From NCBI RefSeq assembly GCF_009758125.1, contig NZ_WRXO01000012.1, positions 124,001 to 188,000 on the forward strand: DNA of 64,000 nt, in the 5' to 3' direction. Below the pieces are notes generated by a model. That model did not search any database and had not been told where the DNA came from. It saw only the letters and a program-made list of their open reading frames with translations. Below, piece by piece: positions 34,912-43,016 of the stretch (positions are counted from its first letter, which is position 1; the number at the start of each line of letters is the position of its first letter). The translations under genes and the position numbers were made by a program. The DNA comes from Chitinophaga oryziterrae (GTDB lineage Bacteria; Bacteroidota; Bacteroidia; Chitinophagales; Chitinophagaceae).

Positions 34912-37521
34912 TTATTTCCCCTTGAATAGTTTTAAATCGCATTGCAAAGTAAAAATGAAATATCTACCGGCAAGTTGGTTTCTACTTTCAGTCACCGTAT
35001 TGCCGGAGATAGATTGCGACACACTAGCACCTTCATCCAGTAGATTATATCCTTGTAGACGGCAAGTAAGTCTACGCTTAAAGAAAGTCTTCTCCAGTGT
35101 GCCATTCAACATCAGAGGATTAGTATTCACGCCACCGCTGTAACCTGTGTTTAATTGTTTCCTTACATCTCCGGCTAACGAGAATGTTTTCAGGAAATAT
35201 GCTTTAGCATTCATATTAAATGACCAGGTGGTGATATTCGTAATACTACTCTGTGCCATTGCATATACATTTCTGTTATAAGCATATCCGATACTACCTG
35301 ATAACTCTAACCATTGCTGCAGCATGGTCCCTCTTACTGTCTGGGACAATGAGAGGTTTTGTGCTGCTTTCTTTACGTTATCAAGAAACAGAATGTTATT
35401 ATTATAGAAACCACCACCATTCAGATGAAGGTTATACTTACCATCGCTGAACCTTTTTGACCATCCATAATTAAGTCCAACGTTATAATTACCGTCTGCA
35501 TTCAGGAAACGGGTCTCCTGTTTTACCGTATTGAAACTATCTTTCACTAATACTACATTGGTAACAATATTGTCCTTTACGTAATTTCCGGAGAGAGATA
35601 AGAACAAGGTATTCAAGCCTATTGAACGGTAACTCAAAGAAGAGGAATGCGTAAAAGAAGTACGTAGATCGGGATTGCCGATTACCGGGAATTGTGCATT
35701 CGTCAGGTCTGCGACAGGCAGTAGCTGCTGGTAACTGGGAAGCCCCACGTTACCAGAGTAATTCAGCATCAGCATCGACTTTTTAGACAATTTGTGTTGC
35801 ATAGAAAGGACTGGTACCAGTGGCGCACTGCGTTTGAATGCCCGCTGACCGGATATAATGCTGCTGCGTAGTAAAGAAGGTTGCAGGCGTACACCTAAAG
35901 TATAATCCAGCTTCCCTTTGTTACGCCGGTAATTGAGTTCAATCTGTTGTTGAATCATCGTATAAGAATACCGGTTACTAAGAGAGTCTATAAACGTTTT
36001 TTTGCCTCCCGGATTTACCCACCGTGTTTCTAACAGGTTAGAAGTTCTATTAGAATTGATTACATATTTTAACTCCAGACTGGAGAAAGAATCCAAAGGT
36101 TCTACATAGGATAATTGTGCAACTGTATTAAGATTTCCATTTGATTTATATAGCAACTGATGCAAAAGAGAATCTTTCAATACCGTATTATCAGCATTAT
36201 AATAACGCAGGCTATCGTAGCTGTCCTGGTTGCTCTTATTATCTGCGTTATTAATGGAAAAATTTAATGATACTACCCTCCCCAGTCCCTTAAACCGATG
36301 CATGGCAAATCCGTTGACGCCAATAGCCGGAGCATTATTGGTCATATAATTGGATGTAAGCTGATCCTTATGCTGGAATCCTGTCTGGTTAGCGGACTGA
36401 ATGCTGTTGTTGATGGATGAACTTCTGCTTAAATTCAGGTTAAAGTTCGCCAGTGTATTGATAGTAGGCTTATACTCTCCGCCACCGCCAAAACTGTAAT
36501 TATCACTTCTGCTACTGCTATTACTTGTATTAGCACTGGAAAGTGTCCCTTCGCTAGTAACGGTCTGGACATTACTGGAAGATAACTGGCTACTCATATT
36601 ATGCCCGGCATTAAAACCGGTGTTCACGACAAATGCTTTATTGATGTTGTTCCTGTAATTAATATTACCGGTAGAAGTCGTTACTTTCCCTGTCTGAGAA
36701 CTTGTATTATTACTGTTACCCATTAAAGAAAATTGCTGCTCCTCGCTGAAATAATTTGTCATCAATCCGAGATTATGCCGGCCATCATTGCCTGCTCCCG
36801 CAATTGCTTTTCCCTGATAGGCTTTACTCAGGTCAGACTTCGTCTGAATATTAATGACATGTTGAGGTTCTCCTGTTTTTCGACCGGTTGCTCTTGCCAT
36901 ATCACCGTAGTCATCAATCAACTGGAGCTTATCGATCAAATCAACCGGTAACATACGTGTTAACGTTTTGATATCATCCACCATAAAGTCTTTCCCATTG
37001 ATGCGGATCTTTGTGATCTTTTTACCCTGTGATATTATATTCCCATCCTGGTCCACTTCCATACCCGGCAATCGTTTTACAAGGTCTTCCACCACAGAGT
37101 TTGGCCTTAACTTATATTGATCTGCGCGGTACTCTATTGTATCTTCTTTCATGATAATAGACGATACCTTTCCTTTTACAACAATCTCATTCAGGTTATT
37201 GGTTTTCATTGTCATTGTGATCAAAGGAAGATCAATAACTGCGCCCGCATCTTTATATGAAAATTCTTTGTACCATGGATCATACCCCATGATAGTAATG
37301 CGTAACGTAAAAGTGGTTTGTTTTACTTTAGGGAACCTGAATTGCCCCTTTTCATTACTGGCAGTGTGCAGGCTATCTTTTCCTGCAATGAGCAATATAT
37401 TTGCACCTATCATCTCCTGACCAGTACTGTCTTTTATACTTCCAGACACCGTATAGGTTGCCTGCGCACATAAAGCATGCACGCTAAACAGGAATGATAT
37501 GAATAATAAGATTCTTTTCAT
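34912..37521 (-). CDS. TonB-receptor-like outer-membrane beta-barrel protein
   Basis: An 869-aa protein from ATG 37521 (signal MKRILLFISFLFSVHALCAQ). A CarboxypepD_reg-like domain (YTVSGSIKDSTGQEMIGANI) follows, then a plug-like region (VVKGKVSSIIMKEDTIEYRAD, VVEDLVKRLPGMEVDQDGNI, IRINGKDFMVDD) and a long beta-barrel ending in an aromatic strand. This is the OMP_b-brl_3 type rather than SusC. It has no SusD partner here. Small-molecule or peptide transport across the outer membrane is inferred from the fold. Confidence 0.85.
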   Translation of the reverse strand: MKRILLFISFLFSVHALCAQATYTVSGSIKDSTGQEMIGANILLIAGKDSLHTASNEKGQFRFPKVKQTTFTLRITIMGYDPWYKEFSYKDAGAVIDLPLITMTMKTNNLNEIVVKGKVSSIIMKEDTIEYRADQYKLRPNSVVEDLVKRLPGMEVDQDGNIISQGKKITKIRINGKDFMVDDIKTLTRMLPVDLIDKLQLIDDYGDMARATGRKTGEPQHVINIQTKSDLSKAYQGKAIAGAGNDGRHNLGLMTNYFSEEQQFSLMGNSNNTSSQTGKVTTSTGNINYRNNINKAFVVNTGFNAGHNMSSQLSSSNVQTVTSEGTLSSANTSNSSSRSDNYSFGGGGEYKPTINTLANFNLNLSRSSSINNSIQSANQTGFQHKDQLTSNYMTNNAPAIGVNGFAMHRFKGLGRVVSLNFSINNADNKSNQDSYDSLRYYNADNTVLKDSLLHQLLYKSNGNLNTVAQLSYVEPLDSFSSLELKYVINSNRTSNLLETRWVNPGGKKTFIDSLSNRYSYTMIQQQIELNYRRNKGKLDYTLGVRLQPSLLRSSIISGQRAFKRSAPLVPVLSMQHKLSKKSMLMLNYSGNVGLPSYQQLLPVADLTNAQFPVIGNPDLRTSFTHSSSLSYRSIGLNTLFLSLSGNYVKDNIVTNVVLVKDSFNTVKQETRFLNADGNYNVGLNYGWSKRFSDGKYNLHLNGGGFYNNNILFLDNVKKAAQNLSLSQTVRGTMLQQWLELSGSIGYAYNRNVYAMAQSSITNITTWSFNMNAKAYFLKTFSLAGDVRKQLNTGYSGGVNTNPLMLNGTLEKTFFKRRLTCRLQGYNLLDEGASVSQSISGNTVTESRNQLAGRYFIFTLQCDLKLFKGK

Positions 37522-37653
37522 ACAAGACGATGAAGTACACAATGGAGTATATCCAAACCACGGGTTAATAGCTTGTTAAATTTTCCAATACGTGAGACCT
37601 GCTAATTATAGTTTTTCTTCAATGAAATTAACCAATTTCAGGGAGATCAATGT

Positions 37654-38823
37654 TTAAGAACGCGACAGGCTTAACAATTTCCTCCTGTCGTTTTCCTTAT
37701 ACAAAATATAATCCCTGATCCGAAGAAATGGTTTCTCTACTACATACCTCATTATTAGTGCTCCTATGACTGTTGTAACCATACAAATAAAAAACATCAA
37801 AGGCCCCTTTTCTGCTATTCCCCATTTACTACATTGCAGTTGAGTCAAATGAATAACACCTTTATGACACAAATAAATCGAATAAGATAGAATTGCTATA
37901 CGAGATGAATTCCTTGAATTAAGTCTGTAAAGAAAACAAGACGGACTGATCGCTGCTGTTACAATTGCTCCATAAGCAATGGCGATCAAAGGAAATCCAA
38001 AAATCGTCGCATTGAATGATTCCTGATCCATACATAAGAAATAAGCGCATGCCAGTAATAATACCCCTATGATCAGAATAACATTCCCATATCTTGTGAT
38101 CTTTTCCCTCACTGCCGGCCAGAACTGGAATATACCGGCGATACTTCCCCCCACCAGGAGGCTATCCAGCCTATTGTAAGTGGGATAATAGATCGCCCGG
38201 TACCATGCTACCCAGGAATCATCCGTCGCCTGGAATGGCACCACAAATTGCGTCCAGCTCATATATCGCAATGCGAACCCTGCTATGAATAATATGCCAA
38301 TCAGCCAAGTAGATTTACGACCTGCTTTGAAATAAAGTAATACTGTAATGATCAAAGGCAATAATAAATAGAACTGCTCTTCTATACAAAGTGACCACGC
38401 ATGAGAAAAAGTACCATTTGTTTTGAGGTTTAGCCCCAGGTTCTGTGTAAATGTCAGGAACTTCCATAACGGTGGTAATGCTTCCCTTTCCCTAAATACC
38501 GGGATACAAAAATAAAGAGCCACTACTACCAGGTAAGCCGGGATTATCCTGAAGAACCTCTTAAGAAAGAACTCCTTTAATGAGAACCCCTTCCCTATTG
38601 CAATTTTGCTGAATAGCTGCGCGGAGATCAGGTATCCGCTAAGGACGAAAAAAAGATCAACGCCTGTCCAGCCAAAAGCGAAAGCCTGGTCCATCCAGTC
38701 AGGATGCTTAAACATCCTGTAATGGAATAAGATAACGAATGTGATAGCGAATGTTCTGAGGTGATCTAATCCAAAAAGTTTGGTGTTCTCCGGCTTCCCG
38801 GGCAATGATACAGATTGAGACAT
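37654..38823 (-). CDS. Acyltransferase 3 family membrane protein (OafA-like)
   Basis: About 389 aa with ten hydrophobic segments. Family signatures: LFGLDHLRTFAITFVILFHYR (catalytic His region), GWTGVDLFFVLSGYLIS, RRF.RIIPAYL-like KRFFRIIPAYLVVV, and SHAWSLCIEEQFYLLLPLI. Such enzymes O-acetylate or acylate surface glycans. ATG 38823 is chosen over an upstream in-frame start since it begins just before the conserved first block. It sits alone between an outer-membrane protein gene and an AraC-sensor-like gene. Confidence 0.88.
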   Translation of the reverse strand: MSQSVSLPGKPENTKLFGLDHLRTFAITFVILFHYRMFKHPDWMDQAFAFGWTGVDLFFVLSGYLISAQLFSKIAIGKGFSLKEFFLKRFFRIIPAYLVVVALYFCIPVFREREALPPLWKFLTFTQNLGLNLKTNGTFSHAWSLCIEEQFYLLLPLIITVLLYFKAGRKSTWLIGILFIAGFALRYMSWTQFVVPFQATDDSWVAWYRAIYYPTYNRLDSLLVGGSIAGIFQFWPAVREKITRYGNVILIIGVLLLACAYFLCMDQESFNATIFGFPLIAIAYGAIVTAAISPSCFLYRLNSRNSSRIAILSYSIYLCHKGVIHLTQLQCSKWGIAEKGPLMFFICMVTTVIGALIMRYVVEKPFLRIRDYILYKENDRRKLLSLSRS

Positions 38824-38921
38824 ATATTGAGGAACAGCGTATTCCAAATGGAAAGTACACAATTCCCCATTCAACCACCAGCAAAGCTGGATGAAGCATC
38901 TTTAATTTTGATGAGCGGAGT

Positions 38922-39560
38922 TTATTGCTTTTGAAGGATTAACGCATCATGTTCGAATGTTAAAACCAGGAGTTCCCGTAACTTCAGGTAAAACCATTCT
39001 TCCCGTAAAGGTGTTAGAACAGGCGTATGTTTAAGCTCATGTTGCAATGCATATAATTCATCCCAGATAATTCCTTTATTTACTAAAGCAGAGCCGCCTA
39101 ATTCATACTTATCAAGCAAGTATCTGACAGGTACCTCTCCTTCTACCAACCTTTTAATGATTTCCATTGAGAATTCGCAACGTAACAATTCATAAGTGCC
39201 AGGTTGTAAATAGGATCCATGGGCATCATTATTTAGGATTGAAACCGCATATTCCCCTTCTTTGAAAGGAAATTGCTCCTGTCCATTTAATTGAACTATC
39301 ATATCTCCCGATAACATACATTCAATAACATTTCTTGTTCTACTTATTGAAGTCTGTAACATTACTGGTTGTTTTACATAAAAAAGTATATTCCTTAACG
39401 CACACCCTTTAAAGTAATGTTCATGAAACATTATATCAAGATAGCTGGAGGTAAGAACAAACGGCTTGGCAAATTCACGGATAGAATTGCAATAATTTAA
39501 AGGAATCGAATCATTTAATTTTAATACCTCTCCGGGAACATCTGCAATTTCAAATTTCAT
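38922..39560 (-). CDS. AraC-type sensor domain without HTH
   Basis: A 212-aa protein resembling the N-terminal ligand domain of the AraC regulator encoded divergently at 39942: a moderately conserved YF.G segment, VMLQTSISRTRNVIECMLSGDMIVQLNGQEQF, EGEYAVSILN, then an EEWFYLKLRELLVLTFEHDALILQKQ end where the linker to the HTH would start. No HTH follows in any frame that I could see. It is either a truncated regulator or a stand-alone sensor that could heterodimerise with the full-length regulator. Confidence 0.55.
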   Translation of the reverse strand: MKFEIADVPGEVLKLNDSIPLNYCNSIREFAKPFVLTSSYLDIMFHEHYFKGCALRNILFYVKQPVMLQTSISRTRNVIECMLSGDMIVQLNGQEQFPFKEGEYAVSILNNDAHGSYLQPGTYELLRCEFSMEIIKRLVEGEVPVRYLLDKYELGGSALVNKGIIWDELYALQHELKHTPVLTPLREEWFYLKLRELLVLTFEHDALILQKQ

Positions 39561-39941
39561 TGGGCAAACAATTTGTAAGAACTAAAGATCCTTTTATTGG
39601 CTGAATTATTATAACAGTCATGTTAAGTTTTTACACCTATTATTATTCCGAGCCAAATATTATTTCAATGTTAAGCTTTTGATCATGCAAAATTATAGCG
39701 GTATCAACAATTAATTTGCTATTGCAATTATGTTAACCCTGCAAGACATTCGCAGGTAACTGAAACTTGAATATTTAAGCCCTTGTATAGCCACCATACA
39801 AGAACCCATTTATATCACAATCCTGCAATACTGATTGAAGCTATCCAGAGCGGATTTGCTTTTGTCCAAATTGGCTTTGGGTAGGTAGTCTATGCATTGT
39901 CGGAAAAACAGAGACTCTTAATATAGAAATAAAACGTGCTT

Positions 39942-40967
39942 ATGAACATCGCGGAAAACCCAGCCATTATTAGATTCGATGTTGCATCTAAAGATAAGCT
40001 GAACAGTAGTATCTCTCAACAATTACCTCAAAAATATCAGGCTCACTCCTTGAAAGAAGCGACCGTACAATATATGGAAGCGCTTTCCGGGGCCTACTTT
40101 ACTCAGGAAATCAAGGATAAACTCTGGGTGATCAATTGGTTGAATTTTTTTATTAAAACACCAATTACACTTCAGGCCGTCGCCGATAGACCAATGGTTG
40201 CTCTTTTATTCGTACTTAAAGGTAATATCACCATTAATCTACAGGGCTTTGGGAAACTCTCATTGCAAAAGAATAAGTTTGGCTTTTATTATATACCTGC
40301 AAACGCAAAAAATGCAGTAGATCTTATTTCAGATGAGTATGATGCAATCTTTATTTCAATTTCCATCTGTTTGTTGGAAGAATTTGCAGCGCAACACCCT
40401 CATTTCCAGGAATTGTATAACCTTCAATACAATCAGAATGAAAATGCGAGAGTATTACCCACCTTTGACGTAGGTTCAGATGAACGGAAAATAATAGATG
40501 CTATTCGTTATAGTGATTTAAAAGGGCCTGCGCATAAAATCTTCCTGCAGGCAAGAATTTATGATTTATTGGTCAGGTATTTTACTGCACAGAACGAAAC
40601 AGATAAGAACAACCTTGTTAATACAGAGCAGGAAGCCCGGCTGTTGGAAATCCAGAAATTCATTCAACAAAATATCAATTTACCATTGTCTATTCGTGCA
40701 TTAAGCAGGCAAGCAGGTATGAACCTACGGAGTTTTGAAAGAAATTTTAAACGACTATTCAGTTTAGCACCAAGAGAATATATAGAATATCAACGCATTA
40801 AAGAGGCCGCAGAATTATTAAAGAACACTAATATGTCTGTAAATACAATCAGCATGCACGTTGGCTTTGCAGGATCTAATTATTTTTCATTTGTCTTTCG
40901 TAAGCATTATTACTGCTCTCCGAGGCAATATCGTCAGCAATGGCTTGAAAGTAGCCAAATAGATTGA
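39942..40967 (+). CDS. AraC-family transcriptional regulator
   Basis: A 341-aa protein from ATG 39942 (a GTG two codons upstream is possible). The N-terminal about 220 residues form a ligand domain. The C-terminal about 100 hold a complete AraC double HTH: LPLSIRALSRQAGMNLRSFERNFKRLF and then VNTISMHVGFAGSNYFSFVFRKHYYCSPRQYRQQW. It is divergent from the HTH-less sensor gene and 460 bases upstream of the GT-C/LanKC genes on the same strand, so it is a candidate regulator of that locus. The 381-base gap 39561-39941 shows no gene or clear repeat. Confidence 0.88.
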   Translation: MNIAENPAIIRFDVASKDKLNSSISQQLPQKYQAHSLKEATVQYMEALSGAYFTQEIKDKLWVINWLNFFIKTPITLQAVADRPMVALLFVLKGNITINLQGFGKLSLQKNKFGFYYIPANAKNAVDLISDEYDAIFISISICLLEEFAAQHPHFQELYNLQYNQNENARVLPTFDVGSDERKIIDAIRYSDLKGPAHKIFLQARIYDLLVRYFTAQNETDKNNLVNTEQEARLLEIQKFIQQNINLPLSIRALSRQAGMNLRSFERNFKRLFSLAPREYIEYQRIKEAAELLKNTNMSVNTISMHVGFAGSNYFSFVFRKHYYCSPRQYRQQWLESSQID

Positions 40968-41427
40968 TAATAAGCACCAAAACAGAGAACAAGTGACGAA
41001 AAATTGTAGATTTTAAATTCGAATAATCGAACATTATTTAAAAGTTAAATCTTCATCTTTACAACACAGCTTTAGAGATGAAATATACGCAGAATAAAAT
41101 ATGCATTCTACGCAATCTGAATAATCGAAAACTTATGACCAGTGTTTTATACCCATCATTTCAAATATAAAAACAGATCTATTAATTAACATCTATATAT
41201 ACTGCAAGTTCAAACAGTTTTATTAATACGCCGTTGTTATGGGAAACATAATAACTCTTTGCTTACATCTCAATAATAATTCTTATACAGTCAAAACATT
41301 GTGCAATATCCAGGTTTACTCATGGATATTCAGATTTGCTGCATAAATCCAGACATTCATTTTATAACTCAGTACCTATTGATAGTAAACAACATTGATA
41401 ATTAGCATTAGGCCAATTAATATTATT
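40968..41427 (+). promoter_or_regulatory. Long AT-rich region upstream of the GT-C/LanKC locus
   Basis: 460 bases with no credible ORF. It contains GAATAATCGAA twice (41021-41031 and 41119-41129); the first is part of the dyad TTCGA-ATAA-TCGAA at 41018-41031. The same AATAATCGAA occurs at 27954 upstream of paralog B. It probably holds the promoter and operators of the locus, but I cannot place a -7 box. Confidence 0.35.
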
Positions 41428-42978
41428 ATGGATACAAAAATGATTCAGGGAGGCTCTACACTAAAGCACCCTACCAATAGCCCTTCAACTGATTTTAAAA
41501 TTCAACAGCTATCCTTTGCTGATTTTATACTTCAAGGTAAGAGAAATCGTATGTTCCTTTTGATTGCATTAGCTGCTACCATTGCACAGTTCATAGTATT
41601 CAAATTCCTATATCCTTATCCTGATTTTTTTTCTGATTCCTACAGTTACCTCTTTGCGGCAAAAGCAAATGTGGATATTAACATATGGCCTATTGGATAT
41701 TCAAAATTCTTGAGATTACTTCATTTTATCACAAACTCAGATATTGTATTGGTAAGTTTTCAATATTTTCTCATTGAATTGTCTGGCCTTTATTTCTTTT
41801 TTACGATATTATACTTTTTCAAGCCGGTTAAAACGAATGAGAATATATTATTTGCATTTCTGTTCCTTAACCCATTGTTTCTATACATCAGCAACTATAT
41901 AAGTAGTGATCCTTTATTTATTGCATTAAGTGTATTCTGGTTCACACAATTGATATGGATTCTTAATCGTCCACAAATCCATCAGATATTTATACAAGCC
42001 ATTTTACTCTTAGCTTGTTTCACTATTCAAAGTAATGCTTATTACTATCCGGTCATTACAGTTATAGTATTCTCGCTATCCAAATTTCCGCTTGGACGGA
42101 AAGTAGCCGGAGCTTTATTAGGACTATTATTCATCATACCATTTGTTATACATACCCGTAATGAGGCTTATAAAATGACAGGAGCAAAGCAATTTTCTCT
42201 ATCTATAGGCTGGATGCTGGCAAGTAATGCCCTTTATATGTATGAATACGCCGATACTGCTAAGACACTTTCTCCTGAAGCTACAAAACTAGATGGGATG
42301 AGCAAAAGATTCTATAGTATGATGAATAGAGTAGACTCTGAATTTCATAGTGGTCTCCCCGCCTATGAGGGCAATTTCTTCATTTCGCATCCTTTCTCCC
42401 CCTTGCAGGAATACATGGAAATAAACTATAAAAAAACAGACGAATATAGCATGGTACAGGCATGGGGCAAGTGTTCCATTATATTTTCAGAATATGGCAT
42501 TTATCTTATAAAGCATAATCCAGTAGCATATTTCAGAGAATTCATGGTACCGAATGTAAAAAACTTCTTTTTACCTCCATTAGAGAAGATGAAGGTATAT
42601 AATCAGGGGGAAAACAACATTGAGCCTATCGCAAAATCATGGTTTCGATACAAAACTACGAAAGTAACAAGCATTTCTTATAAAGCGCAGGGTACAATCT
42701 TATATATATTTACGCCATTGTTCATGCTCATTAGTGTATATCTAGCAGGTATGGCGATTGTATACTGGATCAAGGATAAACATAAATTTGCATCTCCTGC
42801 ATATAAATGGACATTCTTTTCAATGAGCATTTTCCTGTTCCTAAACTTCTGTTATTGTCTATTCGTAAGCGGTATTGTTTACAGGTTCCAGATTTTCCCT
42901 TTAATTATTAGCCTGGCATTTTCACTACTCCTGACAGAAATTAATTATAAGAAAGTACCCTCAAGTACAATTGCCTAA
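41428..42978 (+). CDS. GT-C-like membrane protein, paralog D (divergent, LanKC-linked)
   Basis: A 516-aa family member from ATG 41428 (a TTG at 41395 is in frame but less likely). Conserved: YPYPDFFSDSYSYL, NIWPIGYSKF, LNPLFLYISNYISSD. It departs from the other three at usually invariant places: FT.RY is CFTIQSNAYYYP (Arg and Tyr lost), GGWQ is IGWMLASNA, and the C-terminal ASPVVLRYQ is VSGIVYRFQ. The acidic loop residues remain. It precedes the LanKC gene by 38 bases on the same strand, so the two are probably one operon. The changes suggest a different substrate or lost catalysis. Confidence 0.72.
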   Translation: MDTKMIQGGSTLKHPTNSPSTDFKIQQLSFADFILQGKRNRMFLLIALAATIAQFIVFKFLYPYPDFFSDSYSYLFAAKANVDINIWPIGYSKFLRLLHFITNSDIVLVSFQYFLIELSGLYFFFTILYFFKPVKTNENILFAFLFLNPLFLYISNYISSDPLFIALSVFWFTQLIWILNRPQIHQIFIQAILLLACFTIQSNAYYYPVITVIVFSLSKFPLGRKVAGALLGLLFIIPFVIHTRNEAYKMTGAKQFSLSIGWMLASNALYMYEYADTAKTLSPEATKLDGMSKRFYSMMNRVDSEFHSGLPAYEGNFFISHPFSPLQEYMEINYKKTDEYSMVQAWGKCSIIFSEYGIYLIKHNPVAYFREFMVPNVKNFFLPPLEKMKVYNQGENNIEPIAKSWFRYKTTKVTSISYKAQGTILYIFTPLFMLISVYLAGMAIVYWIKDKHKFASPAYKWTFFSMSIFLFLNFCYCLFVSGIVYRFQIFPLIISLAFSLLLTEINYKKVPSSTIA

Positions 42979-43016
42979 ATAGTTAACCAAAGTCATAACT
43001 AGAATAATCAGCATAT

